Made by a program: the position numbers and the translations under genes. From the NCBI GenBank assembly GCA_001695595.3, contig MBPM02000018.1, forward strand, positions 682,001 through 746,000: a stretch of DNA of 64,000 nt, written 5' to 3'. The notes below the pieces were generated by a model that was given only the letters and a program-made list of their open reading frames with translations, did no database searches and was not told where the DNA came from. This document shows positions 1-11,934 of this stretch, piece by piece. The stretch is from Plasmopara viticola. Lineage: Eukaryota; Oomycota; Peronosporomycetes; Peronosporales; Peronosporaceae. Position 1 is the first letter of the stretch. Every line of letters begins with the position of its first letter.

Positions 1-243
1 GACAGCAATCTCGAAGCGCTCCGAGAGCTCGGGGAGGTCTTCCGCCGCGACCTTGAAGAAGCGAATGCGCGGGTGCAGGGTCGCAAGCTGGCGCACGACG
101 ACGTCCAGCTGTCCGTTCGGACGACAGGCTGCGTGGAAATCCGCCCAGAAAAAGGTCACGGAGAGCGTCGCCTCGCGCGCCCTCGCTTCTTCATACTGCG
201 CTACGCTCTGCACGGTGATGACGCTGCCAGTCACTGCTGCCAT
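1..243 (-). CDS. PICOT/Grx3-type monothiol glutaredoxin, N-terminal thioredoxin-like domain (partial)
   Basis: The reverse strand is open from an ATG at 243 to the window edge, giving 81 residues. It begins MAAVTGSVITVQSV, followed by a thioredoxin-fold pattern: a beta strand ending in VTFFWADF, the atypical active-site stretch HAACRPN, a helix, then FFKVAAEDLPELSERFEI, which closely resembles the segment before the cis-proline in Grx3/PICOT proteins. That family carries an N-terminal thioredoxin-like domain followed by one or more CGFS glutaredoxin domains and handles cytosolic and nuclear iron-sulfur cluster traffic. The glutaredoxin part would lie outside the window. The degenerate active site is normal for the family. 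A plain thioredoxin-like protein is the alternative. No intron is visible in the part seen. Confidence 0.68.
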   Translation of the reverse strand, partial: MAAVTGSVITVQSVAQYEEARAREATLSVTFFWADFHAACRPNGQLDVVVRQLATLHPRIRFFKVAAEDLPELSERFEIAV

Positions 244-3200
244 TTTAGATGTTGAAAGTGAAAAAGGAGGTATGTGTTCGGTTACCTCCATCAATCGATT
301 ACTTGCATCAATCGATTGAAGCGAGATTTGGAATATGCGACACATGCAGGTATGGGCAGACTTGAACATTTTATTGGATCCTAACATCGGAGGATTCGAG
401 GGACGAATGAAGACATATTTTTGCATTGGAGTCGCTCACTGAAAGCGCACGCACGTTTCCTTTGTGCAAAGTGCTGTGTCTTCCTTGTCAAGCTTGGTGG
501 CAGTTGCAGGTAGACTACCTACCTGAACCCTTTGCGCAAAGGTTTTGAGATGGATAAGACCGACTTCTGACGTTTGTCGGACGCACATTTCGCACATATT
601 GGAAGAAATTGTGACTTTTATGGGATTTACGAGGTACCACGCTATCGCAAGCAATAAGCTGTGATTTTATTGGTGAAATTAAGGGGGTGGCGATGGCCTT
701 CAATTTTTTAATTTTTTGAGGCATATGGTTCTCTTTGGCATTCATTATATCTTCAAGTTGCGCAGTCTATATTACCAATGGATTCGATCGGTAAAATAAT
801 TCATAATCTGTTTTAGACCTTTATGGCGCAATAGTGGCCTTTTGTATGAATCTGGCAAACAAATACGATATTTATCATATCGAACGAAGCTGTGGCACTC
901 GCAACCTTATTTACATGCACAAAGTTGCGATCGGAATACACAGGCAATAATGCGCTTCCTCGAAGTATTGCATGAATATACAAAAGTTAACAGGGAACTG
1001 ATTGCCATTCCTCAAAAAAATTTAAAGATAGTATTTACCAGTAGAATACAATGCGAACCATGGTAAAAATTTAATGCAGACAGAGTATTTCCGTTAAACT
1101 GTTTCAAAGAAATTACAACAAAACGGTGTCATTTAGCCGCTGATAATGATTCAGGTAGTGCAACGGGCGGGATCGGGAGGTGCGCGAACACCGTCGCAAA
1201 GTTTGCTACATCCAAGGTTGCTTAATTCGCTTCCGGGCAGCACATCCAGAAATCACATACGGTGTTGCGAGTGTGGAATACATAGTAGCAAGAACATCTT
1301 GTGAAGCTAAAAAGGCCACAAAACGCTGTACGAAAAATAATTTTTGCCTTTTTATTGCGAATGTGTGGCCTAGGAAAAAAAATGCAAGCGTGGTGTACGT
1401 TGCACAGCGCGCTTATCCACTACCGCAGCAAGCAAGTTGCTTGAATGATCAGTTTCGAGATCTAACTTTTACCTGTGCAGAAGCTTTGTCCTTCTCGTCA
1501 GCTCTAATAATGCGAAAGTCCGTCACATATATTAGGCTCCTATGATACCAAAGACGATTGTTTTTTTATCGTCTGGTGAGTCGCACGCAAAGTGCTCGAA
1601 AAGTTGCACATGATTTCAGTAGCTCGCCTGTACTGATGCGCATAAAATAATGCACGTCTTTTTTTTACGTCTTGTGCAAGCTGGCGTACATTTTTTTATT
1701 CTTGTGAAGAACACCTGACCGGATTTTACCAATCATGTTTTGTCAAGCGACAATGTCTAGTGGCGACATTTAACTTCACATCGACCTGTGAGCGTAAGCT
1801 CAAGTAATTGAGCTGCAATACGAATCAATTCAATCAAACCAAATTCACTCTCTCTGGTTCTATCGTTTCCTTCTTTGCACTTTGTGCCTAATTGACATGA
1901 CATTGGCCCGTTGGCGGAAAAGGAGCGACATTTTAAAGTTTTGCAAATGTATTCTTTTTTGCTCCAGCCATGCCTATCGGAGATCGAACATGAATAAAAT
2001 ATGTGCATTTCAGAATATGTTTTCCAAGAAATTAGCTTACACGCCTTTGAGATTGGGTAAATCATCATGTAAAGTTGCAGTAGCGCTCAGAGCTTTAGAC
2101 GCCAAGAGGCACTTTGTCAGCGTGGGACTCTCATTTTCTTGAGCGGCTTCAATGCATACTGTATCGACCGATTTACGCATATCGTGCACCTCAGAGCGAG
2201 TGGATCTATCTTGCAATAGTTATTTGGTAGCCAGTGTATAAAAAGTGAAGAGTGGATGCTAAACCCACAATCGAACTTCGGGAATCTAAGCGGTAGTGCT
2301 AATTGCTGCTTTTACCAATTTGCAGCCCAAATATGGAAGTAAAAAAGTTGTTAGGCAACTCGCGATTCATTCTTTAAATGGATTGGCATGAATAAATTTA
2401 TTGTAATTTGTATTTTGTACTGAAGTACTAAAATCGGGGCATCGACATATTCGATGGTGCTACTTTGATTTTTTTTATAAAAGCAGGTTAGTTAAAGAGG
2501 TAGTACCACGATTATTTGATTTACCGAATTTAATTCGCACACACCTTGCAGCACGCCTACTATCTGGCCATCGGCCACCAGATGGGATTGAGGTCCACCT
2601 CGAAGTCTAATGAAATCAAATCGACCATCTGTTTCCGGTCGCTCGCCTGGAAAGGTGACAGCTGATCTCAGGTAGACATGCTACCATGTGGTTTTGGTCC
2701 GTTGCAATAATGATGGCCTCATTAGGGTCATCGGAAGCATACAAGGCTTAAGACACCTCCTCATTACGCGACATTAGCTACGCAAGCTGTCTTTTGTGGG
2801 TGAAAGACATTTGTTTCGCAGAATCTTTGTCGCTGGTCTGCAAACATATCTCACAGAAATGAAAAGGTGTGGATTCACCACACAAATAATCTGGATTCTT
2901 CTAAATTTTTGCATTAAGTAGAAAGGGACTAAAATTTCATTTTGGGCGTTCATGGATACAATAGTTTGCCAACTATCAAAAGTATGTGTCGTAAGGCACG
3001 AAACTTCGCCGCAAACTTGGTTGCAATAAAATAGTTATACGTGTTTGCCCGAAATGTTCTTTTTTACGAACGGAGGCTTATACATTGCAGTTAAGGTGCC
3101 CTATTCAATCAACGTGTTTTTTGCACGTGTTAACATATTGGCTCTGACTTTTTTTATAAAAAAAAAGACAGCACCAGCTGGTGAAAATGGCTCGTCAAAC

Positions 3201-3354
3201 AAACCTCCCATCTCTGTCACCTTTGTCGGATAAAGAAGGCGTGCCTAAGGATGAAATCCAACCGATTGGCTTTGACTCTAGAGGCACTTCACTTTTCGTT
3301 TCAACGAATCGGTTGTACGGCCTCAATTGATTAGAATCCACCGCTCGCGCCAGT
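244..3354. other. Gene-poor intergenic region, 3.1 kb
   Basis: AT-rich sequence full of short stop-riddled frames. I see no coding gene, RNA gene or recognisable transposon protein. The first ~200 bases hold the promoter of the glutaredoxin gene and the last ~100 that of the aquaglyceroporin. The stretch around 2550-2830 is more GC-rich than its surroundings and has short open pieces on both strands, so it may be a decayed coding relic, but I could not match it to a family. Confidence 0.6.
3288..3306 (+). promoter_or_regulatory. Possible oomycete initiator-like element of the aquaglyceroporin gene
   Basis: TTCACTTTTCGTTTCAACG lies about 50 bases before the ATG. It resembles the oomycete initiator/flanking-promoter core (a TCAYTYY-type pyrimidine stretch followed by WTTT-like bases). 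An inverted CCAAT (ATTGG) lies a little upstream at about 3264. This is a motif resemblance only; no transcript start is known. Confidence 0.3.
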
Positions 3355-4242
3355 ATGTCAATCAGTGGCGACAAATTTGAGAACGCTTACGTCGGCGTGC
3401 AAGAAAACGATGTCATCATGGACTACAAACCCTTGCGACCATGCCAAGTCGAGTCGCAACTCGTACGCGAGTGTTTCGCCGAGTTCCTCGGGACTTTTGT
3501 CCTCGTCACGTTTGGGGATGGCGTCGTAGCGCAGGTCGTGCTCAGCGAGGGCACGAAAGGGGAGTACCTGAGCATCAGTTTGTGCTGGGGTCTCGGTGTC
3601 CTCTTTGGCATTCACGTCTCTGGTGGCGTCTCGGGGGCTCATTTGAACCCAGCGGTCACGACCACGTTGGCTTGCTTTGGTCGAATGGACTGGAAAAAGG
3701 TCCCGTGCTACATCCTCTCGCAATTTCTCGGGGCTTTTGCCGCGGCCTTTGTCGTGTGGGCCGTATACTGTCCTCTGTTTGACGTCATTGACCCCGACAA
3801 AACGTCGACCGAAGGTGTCTTTGCAACGTACCCGTACAGTCACGACGTGCCAGTCGGGACGTGCTTCCTCACCGAGGTCGTTGGCACGGCGTTGCTCTTG
3901 GGGTGCATCTTTGCCATTGGAGACGAGCTCAACAAACCCGCGAGTCCGTACTCCCAGCCTGCTGCCGTGGCTCTGGTCGTCGTGGGCATTGGGATGGCTT
4001 TTGGGATGAACACTGGCTTTGCCGTCAATCCCGCACGGGATCTCGGCCCGCGCCTCTTCTCCTACGTCGCGGGCTGGGGATCGCGCGTGTTTACAGTTCG
4101 GGACGCGTACTTTTGGGTACCGATTGTCGGCCCACTGCTCGGTGGACTCATTGGTGCGGGTCTTTACGTTGGTCTCATTGAGCACCACCATCCCCGTGAG
4201 TACAAACACCCGATTGAGAGAATTAGTCAGCAGCCATGCTAA
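3355..4242 (+). CDS. Aquaglyceroporin (MIP family channel)
   Basis: Single-exon gene of 295 residues. Both hemichannel motifs are present: HLNPAVT (NPA at residues 98-100) and FAVNPARDLGPR (NPA at 225-227). The aspartate right after the second NPAR, plus the DLGPR signature, marks the glycerol-conducting branch rather than a strict water channel. Six hydrophobic segments flank the two half-helices; the extended loop at about 140-165 is also typical of aquaglyceroporins. Expected role: passive transport of water, glycerol and other small uncharged solutes across the plasma membrane. The ATG at 3355 gives a normal N-terminal cytoplasmic tail. It is convergent with the HBS1-like gene across about 1.1 kb. 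A long antisense frame within it is a shadow. Confidence 0.95.
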   Translation: MSISGDKFENAYVGVQENDVIMDYKPLRPCQVESQLVRECFAEFLGTFVLVTFGDGVVAQVVLSEGTKGEYLSISLCWGLGVLFGIHVSGGVSGAHLNPAVTTTLACFGRMDWKKVPCYILSQFLGAFAAAFVVWAVYCPLFDVIDPDKTSTEGVFATYPYSHDVPVGTCFLTEVVGTALLLGCIFAIGDELNKPASPYSQPAAVALVVVGIGMAFGMNTGFAVNPARDLGPRLFSYVAGWGSRVFTVRDAYFWVPIVGPLLGGLIGAGLYVGLIEHHHPREYKHPIERISQQPC

Positions 4243-5313
4243 GCAAGACAGTTGTCTATTTGCATGGAATGTATCCTATTGCATTCAGTAGCCCCACAAG
4301 TCTCCCAAAACAGCAACGTTTGGTTTTCATTTTTTGCACTTTTTAACTAGTATCCATGAATAAAATATTGATTTACTTGGATTTACGCCTATTTAGTTTA
4401 TTAATAGGCTTGTTTTCATCGCACATTAACAACACCATCTCGCTAGTCGCATCGTGTGTTTGCCAACGTGTCCTCATCGTTGTCAACGTCGGCTATTGTC
4501 TTACTAAGTAATTTGCTCAAGGTTGCGCAAATTTAAAGCAAGGACCTCTTTTGTTGCCACCTCTCTGACACTTTTTTTGTATCACTCCATGTTTTGTATG
4601 CTTGACTGCTTAACTGCTTGATAATCCAAGAGCAGTAAACGATTGTGAACAACTGCCATCTTACAAAAAGATAATAATGGTCACCAACCTTTTGCTTCGC
4701 CCAGACTGGTTTCATTAAGCATGATCAAATTGAACGTAATTTTTATAAGATTTCCCAAGTACCAAAAAGAGCAAGGAAAATTTATCTAGAAAGCAAGTCG
4801 TTCCTATCGCCTAGAATGTCAGGACGTCTATCATACGATACCGAACGTATGCACAATTTCATAGCAGTAGCGTTTGCAAGCGATCGGTCTTATTGCTCGT
4901 TGTTAAATGGGCCTTACATAACTTAGTATTTCGTGATGAGGTCACACAGCATCTTGCAAAAAGAAGGCGAGTAAAGAATATATGGGTATGTCTTACAAGA
5001 AAGGGGTTGTGTTTTAGTCCCAAAATTGAGCAGCTAAATTATTTCGCAAATCAGGCCAGGACTATAAATATATTGAAATCTATGTTTCGCCCTGTTATTA
5101 CCACGAATTAGATAATAGTAGGGATTGGGTGAGAAGCGAAAGAGGAAAAATTATTACAATTAGGAGAAATGACAACCTATGGCTTGACTCAATCAAAAAA
5201 ATCAACCCATGTGACGACCGTAACAAAGACGGTCCTGCCCGCAATCCTTCTTCTTTTACTATCTTCCATCCGCTTATTTCATATTACCGCATCCTTTTCG
5301 TACTTTATCCTCC
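4243..5313. other. Convergent intergenic region, 1.1 kb
   Basis: AT-rich spacer between the 3' ends of the aquaglyceroporin and HBS1-like genes. It should hold both 3' UTRs; a TATAAA/AATAAA-like stretch occurs near 4360. I see no gene in it. Confidence 0.6.
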
Positions 5314-7746
5314 TTAACCGAATATTCGCGTTACGATCCCAGCAGCCAACGTCTTGCCACGGTCGCGCAAAGTAAACCGTCCAAGTTGTCGGTAATTGGC
5401 AAATTCTTCGAGGCAAATCTTACGGTTGCATGTAATGTGCACGACGGCCGAGCGTTCGCGCGTGATACAGCGCGGTCTCTTCTTTTCGACGTCCCCCGTC
5501 TTGCTAACGAGACTCACTAATCGCGTAATGCTCACTGGCTCGTCAATATTGTGCATATGAATCGTCACCCACGTGCCTTTCACGAGCGGCACTTCGACTG
5601 CCGGCATGGTCATGATCTTGGCTTCAAAGTTCGTCACCAGTGGCACTGGCGACGCAATCGAGCACACAATACTGCCAGTACTGATGCAAAACCGGTAAAA
5701 TGAGCAACTATTCTCGGCAACACGTGAAAAAACGCTCATGCTTACGTCAACGCGGCCACGTCAATTCCACTCACGCCCATTTCAATCGTGTCGCCAGCAC
5801 GAGCGAGGGCACAAGTTTTGCCATCTTGCTCGATACCTAAATAACGATGAAAAGGTAAGTTTTAGAGAGTAAAAGTTTAAGAAAAAGCAACTACCTTTCA
5901 CTAGCAAAGGAAGACCGATGGGCATCAAGAGAAACTACCATAAAGAATCAATCAAGCTCATGACGTGAGTATGTTCATGATCTTGCCTCGTGATCAAGAC
6001 GTACCGAGTCACCGACGGCTGCAGCGCCAGCATAGACGCGACCAGACAAAGTTTGACCCAAACTCATCGACTTTGACACGTCCGAGACGGTCATTCGGAA
6101 TGCTTTCGTGAGCTGACGTTGCGGAGGAGCAAACGAGTCTATACAATCGCATCACAACTCAGGTATCAGACACTCTATCAAGCACTTGCGTCAGCCTTGC
6201 GATGTACCAATTGCTTCAACGAGCGACGGCCCCGTGTACCACGCGCACGCTTCCTCGCCCCCTGTTCTTGTCAAATTGACGCCCGTCATGCCACTAAGAG
6301 GAACATAGCGCACGTTCTTGGCACGAAAGCCTGTCCCGACCAAAAAGGTCGCGAGGGACGCGACAATCGTGTCAAAACGCGCTTGATCCCAATGCACCTG
6401 GGAAGAAAGCGCCCGTCAGCTATGCCACCTCGAACGCTTCACGTCGACGTCAACGTACCATGTCCATCTTATTGACTGCCACGACCAATTGCGACACGCC
6501 GAGACTGCGCACGAGCAACGTATGTTCCTTGGTCTGGCCCGACGTCTCGAACGCGGCTTCAAACTCACCGGCCACGGCCGGCACGACCAAGAGCGCGACG
6601 TCTGCGTGGGCAGCGCCAGCAAGCATCTTTGGAATGAAATCCCGGTGGCCCGGGGCATCGAGCAACGTCACGTGTTTGGTCGCGGTCTCAAAGAAACTCG
6701 TGCCCACGTCCATCGTGACGCCCCGAGCGCGCTCGTCGTCGTCTGCGTCCATGACCCACGCATACGCAAAGGACGCTTTGCCAGCTTCCCGCGACTCCTT
6801 TTCGTACTTGTGCATGAGTCGCTGGCTCACGTACCCGAGTTGATAGAGTAAATGACCCGTGATTGTACTCTTGCCAGCGTCCACGTGGCCAATGACGACC
6901 AGACTCATCGTGGTCTTGCCTCCCGCACGCGCTTCTTCCTCCCTTTTCAACGCCTTTTCCTGCGTCTTGACCTCAGCCCGTTCAAATGCCTTGATCTCTG
7001 CTGCTGTAAACTGCGTCTGAGCTCGAGCCACGGCGGGACCCGTCGTCAGAGCGTCCAGATTTGCACCGCAAACCTTCTTCTCGTCTTCCGTCTTTTTGCA
7101 TAATGTGCCAGTTGCACCAATGGCCACTTCTTTGCCTTTCAATGGCGTGGGCATCACAATCGCCTTCTTGAGCTCCACATTTGCCTTTTCTTCACGGTCA
7201 ATGGCCACAGCCACTGCGTCCAGTCGAGGGAGCGCAATCTCCACGGAAAGGCCAGTCTCGGCCCCTTTGTCCTTTGTCAGCAAGGCCATGACCGTCTGGT
7301 CCAAGTCATAATTGGCACGTCGAAGTGCTTGCGTAATCTGCTCGATTGTACACGTTTTGCTGACCGTCTCTTGCACCTTGGGCACCATAGTTGCCAAGAT
7401 TTCGGCATCGTGGGCCTCGTCTCGCTGGGAAGCATTCAGCTCGAGCTCTTGGTGCTGCACGAAGGAAAAGACAAAGTGCTGACGGCTGGGCGAGTCGCGG
7501 CGATACATGAATTCATCTGCGTAGTGATATTAGGTAGTCACGTGAGCTTTGGCATGGGAAAGTATGGGCACACTCGGCTTCGTACCCGCATTGGGCGATT
7601 TAGGAGCATTGTCGTCGTCGTATTCGTCATATTCTAAGAGGAGGATGGGTGGGATTAGACGCAAGAGAGGAGCAGCAGGTGTTTAAGAACTTGCCGTCGT
7701 CTTCGTAGGAGTAGGCGCGGTTGCGCACGTTGCGATGGCGAGACAT
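5314..7746 (-). CDS. HBS1: HBS1-like translational GTPase (ribosome rescue)
   Basis: Eight exons join in frame to 659 residues: 7746-7695, 7633-7586, 7516-6459, 6397-6208, 6138-6005, 5934-5895, 5836-5746, 5680-5314. The protein starts [16 protein letters not shown], the typical HBS1 N-terminus, followed by an HBS1-N three-helix region (residues ~65-115), a charged linker, and an EF1A-like G domain with GHVDAGKST (about 243-251), DAPGHRDF and NKMD. Domains 2 and 3 follow in the small downstream exons, ending VTRIFG. HBS1 pairs with Pelota/Dom34 to release ribosomes stalled on mRNA. The frame across intron 1 works only with a GC donor (GCAAGT), so that intron is GC-AG; the others are GT-AG of 57-71 nt. 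eRF3 or EF1A are alternatives, but the N-terminus argues for HBS1. Confidence 0.93.
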
Positions 7747-7753
7747 TGTTACT

Positions 7754-7792
7754 GTTGCTATTAGTGCTATTGCTATTGCTATTGCTATTATT
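7754..7792. repeat. Hexanucleotide microsatellite in the HBS1 5' leader
   Basis: About five imperfect copies of GCTATT directly upstream of the HBS1 ATG (7746, reverse strand). It probably lies in the 5' UTR or core promoter and could vary in length between isolates. Confidence 0.7.
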
Positions 7793-9337
7793 GTTAGTAT
7801 TCCCGGCTAGAGGTTTTAATACATTTTATTGAAAGCGTGTCATTTAAGTGAGGTAGGCAAGAAACCATGTCGCCGGAATTTTTATATATGTCGAAGTTTA
7901 TGTCGTCGAATATACAATCGTAGCTGTGGTCTTTAAAATCATATTTCATGGTAAAAGCAGTGAGTAGCTCGCATCGTCTAAGAGTGGTCGCGACCGGGTT
8001 TAGTTAACAGGCGTTTATCTGTTACAATCTACATGCCTTCTGTGTGCAAGGTTCTATGCTACCCCGTCAACTCTGGTAGAAAAGGTAATGAGAACAAATT
8101 AACTCTGGTGGAACTTACGACCAAATTCTTGAACACGCAAGTAGACCTACTATAAAATCGCAAAGGTTCCATAATGAATTGTATCAAGTTGTCTTATCTG
8201 TCGGTCAAGCGGTTTGCTTTGCCTGAACGACATTCTGGCTGATATTGTTTTAAGGAGGCGGCTGCATTTGCAGTCCTTCCTGATGTTAGGATTGTGACGT
8301 TTGAACTTTTCGAGCAAAAACATGTCTGCGGGCTCAGGCAACACAATTGTGGTATCCCGGTAGTAGCAATAGATTTGAAACGTAATCTGGTGAAGCTAGA
8401 GCTTCCATCTTCGAAAGAGATAAAAGCGAAACCTCATTTCTTTGGATAGAGACGGCAGAATTGTCCGCTAATCTGGTGCGCATGGTTTTTGCGCTCACTT
8501 CCATGAGGTTCCGGGCCAAAAGCTGAGCACTCACACGTAAAGTAATCTCCCCGAAGTTTATATAAATGAACACTTAAAAGCACCGAAATCTTAACGAGCT
8601 TAAACTTTCTGTAGCACTCATGCTTCCTTGTCATAGAGCAAGGAAGGCGTGAGCTTTATTATAATAATCATTTCTACCTTCTAAAGAAATGAGATTCTAC
8701 AATATAAAACGAATTCGCTGGCGCAAATGTAATTAAGTTCCAAACCGCTTTACAGCGGAAGGAAAAAGCAGCCGGTGTTCACTGCTCATTATTTACGCGC
8801 GTGTACTGAGATGGATGTAAACATTTTTAAGACTTGATATACTCTAGCGCGTCGCGTAACCTATTGCCGTCAATTAACGATTGATCAAATCGAGAAAGCA
8901 GAAGAAGTATGTTTCGGTCTAATAGAACGGCATTGGACTCTATTAAAGTCGGAACGGACCTGGTTGAAAATTTGTAAATTTTGACACCACGAAGTTATTT
9001 TTTGTCTTTCGCTTGGACAGTTATGATTTGATACCGGGTAGCCCTAAATGCGGGCCGAGGATTTAGGTGGCTAGCAACTAACTTGCCGTAGTCAGTCATG
9101 TTTGCAGCGCTTTTTTAATATACTATAAAAGAGAAATAATTCTCTAAAAAGGAACGTGACGACGTCTTTGCATTCTCCCGCAGCGGGTGACGAAGTCTTA
9201 CTGGCAGTGTCCGCTTCAAAAGTGCCAAAAAAATTTTTAGTTTGCGTGAAAAGGTTGTATAAGTGGTTTTTTAAGCGCAACCAGCGAAGTGTATCAAAAA
9301 TCACAAGCCGGAAGCCTATATTTGCAAGACACAGTAT

Positions 9338-9413
9338 GTAACACAGGCTCGCAGGTGGGTAGCAAAACGTTCAAAAAGGTCTGGTCAGATCTCTTCGTAA
9401 GAAGAGAACGGGG
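9338..9413. repeat. Dispersed repeat A, copy 1
   Basis: Shares GTAACACAGGYTCGCA, GGGTAGCAAAA and AAGAAGAGAACGGG, in the same order, with 38785-38876. Neither copy has coding capacity. Probably an LTR or leader fragment of a degraded retroelement. Confidence 0.5.
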
Positions 9414-11880
9414 TGCACAAATCTGATCCCTCGATGTCGTACGACGACTCTGAGACTTATAGTTAGGCCTCATCTGCATACAGTTAAATTGGTTGGTGCG
9501 TCATAGTAGGTGCGTTTTTGCCAAGAGTGTCAGAGCTTCCAATTCTCAACTGACCCAAAGCCAAACAGCTCTTAGCTGATTCAAGAGCCAAAATTTCTCA
9601 GAGGCGTTGATGCTCAGAACGAAAAAATATATTGAGCCGCAAACGCATTTCCCACATAAGGTAAGATGTTTTGAATCAACCTTATAGGCAGCGTACGTTG
9701 CACCTTGGCTCAGAGATCCTATAATATTCCAGAGATCCAAGGTATCTTGAACAATGAAATACTTAAATGTAATGTTTAGGAATCAGCTATCAAAACTCGT
9801 ACCAAATAGAAGACTTTGGCACGAAATTGACTTCGTGCCATGCTTGAGGTACTCCGTCACCTAGCAATACTCACTGCTATAAAGGCATTATGAGCTTGTT
9901 GATGCCTACTTTGCAAAAAATGCAAAAAAACACGAGGTGCGGGAGTCTAATTTTTTGCACTCGCTGCCGACCATATGAGTCGGTTGCCTCACTGATAGTC
10001 ATGACTGGCTCATCTTTTAAATAGCTGAGCAGTACCACGGTAAGTACACAAATGTTCATTTTAAGGATGATGTGTTGCTTAGCAGCATGTTCAGGTGTTC
10101 GTCGTACATTGAATAATTAGCATCAAATCCAAATGAGGTGGTCAAATATACTCCCAATGATTAGTACGATTAGAGGCATGCTATAGAAAGGGTTGTTGAT
10201 GCCATAAGGGCTACCTGACGCCAAGACGACGTTTTATTCTGCGAATACACAATTATTTCGACAGTTACGAGTGTTCGTCCGGGCATATTATGACGATGCA
10301 TTTCTACATATTTGCATTGATTATATTCAATTGGCGTTAAAGGCCCATTTAGGCCAACTGAGGCAGAATTGAGGAGGGCTAGCCAAATGTATCACAACAT
10401 AAACAAATGTGTCGTTAGGGCAGTAGAATTTCAAATCCTTGGCTGCTTTGTCAGTGGACATGAGCCTCGCGCAGACTCTGACGGAATTTGGTATGCCATA
10501 CTTCGCAATTAAAAAAAAACTGGGGAAGTAATTCGGCCTAACCAATTGTTAGCACCCGAACATTTCTGTTTCTGTAGGTATTTCAGAGCCTTTGTCGAGT
10601 TGGCAGAAAATAACATTGATCGATGCGAGAGAGCCAGCTTCATAATGCTATTCAAAGCATTAAGTATGGCCTTCGGCAGGCCTTAGTCTTGGCTCTGTCA
10701 ACCCGGATAAAGCCATTTAGCGTCCTTTGCGACGCTGCCAGCCTTGCTACAGAATGTGCGTTATTGCAACTCGATGCATTTCGCTTCAGTCTAGACAGCT
10801 TTAAGTTTGACAATTCGTTATGACAAGGATAAATTACGCACTCGTGGGAATTGGATGCATCTTTTCGGCTTTAAGCATTTTGTCGTCTATTTAGGCCATG
10901 CATTCCGAGATAGGCAGTAAATTATCCTATAAAATGGCAAAATGGCTGCTATTCTCCGAGAATTATAACAGGACAAAGCAATGTTCGTGCCGATGTTTGG
11001 GCCACACAATGAATCGGAAAGCTGTATTGGCAAACAGATTTCAAGCAATAATATAAATGCTAGTCAAAAGCTCCTGATAAATTCTTTGATCATGCCGAAA
11101 TCGAATAATTAGCCGCTCAACGACGATCACAATTACATTGTAGTGAGTAGCCAAAAGGTTTGCTCCACTATATGATTTATCTGGCAGATCCGATCCAAAT
11201 TGTTGTATTAGACAACGAAGACGTGAGGAACTATATGCTCCTAAAGGCACATATTTTTTCGAGTAGCGGTGACGTTATCCGGAAAAGAAGTTTTTCTTGG
11301 TCTCTACAGCTTGTAGAGGCTCCAAATGCAAAATTGGTTGGCCAGCCTGGGGAACTCACCGGACAAGCTCGCACCAAACACATCGGCTTCTTTTCAGCGC
11401 TTGCCGAAAGCGGCAATCATAAACGTGTCTTTGGCTTGCCAAAAGCTGATGGTAACCTGGGCATGGCGGTGTTCGTGTGCTCTTTAAACCATCGTGGCGC
11501 TCTGAACAGGTGCGGCTGGAGTAGGTAACAAGATGACGTAATTTTTACTTTCTTCAGCAAAAGACTGCTCTAAAAGAGACATCTATGAAACCTCGCAAAA
11601 GTTTGGCTGGCTTTGATTGGCTGACCATAAGAAGCGCATAGCGCATGCGTAGATAGTGCTCACACATTGCCACGTGTGACAAGATTGACCCAAATCCGAC
11701 AAATTTGCTTCTGGTCCATGCGAACTGCTCATATCTTGCTGGACAGAAACTATGCGAAGAACAGCTCAGTGTTAGACATACACACAAAGTCTGTGCAGTA
11801 ATGCACGATGAAAAATACTGACATAGACACGAATATTCACTTAGAGATAGTCAGTCTATATTTAGCAAAGACAGCATTTC

Positions 11881-11934
11881 ATGACGCTTATCAATTAGCG
11901 TAAGTGGTCTCGCCTAAAATTCGAAGTCTAACAC
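11881..11934. repeat. Dispersed repeat B, copy 1
   Basis: Begins ATGACGCTTATC and ends GAAGTCTAACAC, in the same order as 34070-34122, with roughly a quarter of positions different. Likely transposon debris. Confidence 0.45.

Noticed and set aside
3358..4209. 283-residue open frame antisense to the aquaglyceroporin
   Set aside because: No family resemblance; low hydrophobicity and biased composition come from the opposite strand's codon use.
11160..11528. 122-residue frame in the first desert
   Set aside because: No recognisable domain and no supporting exons; likely a chance frame or transposon debris.
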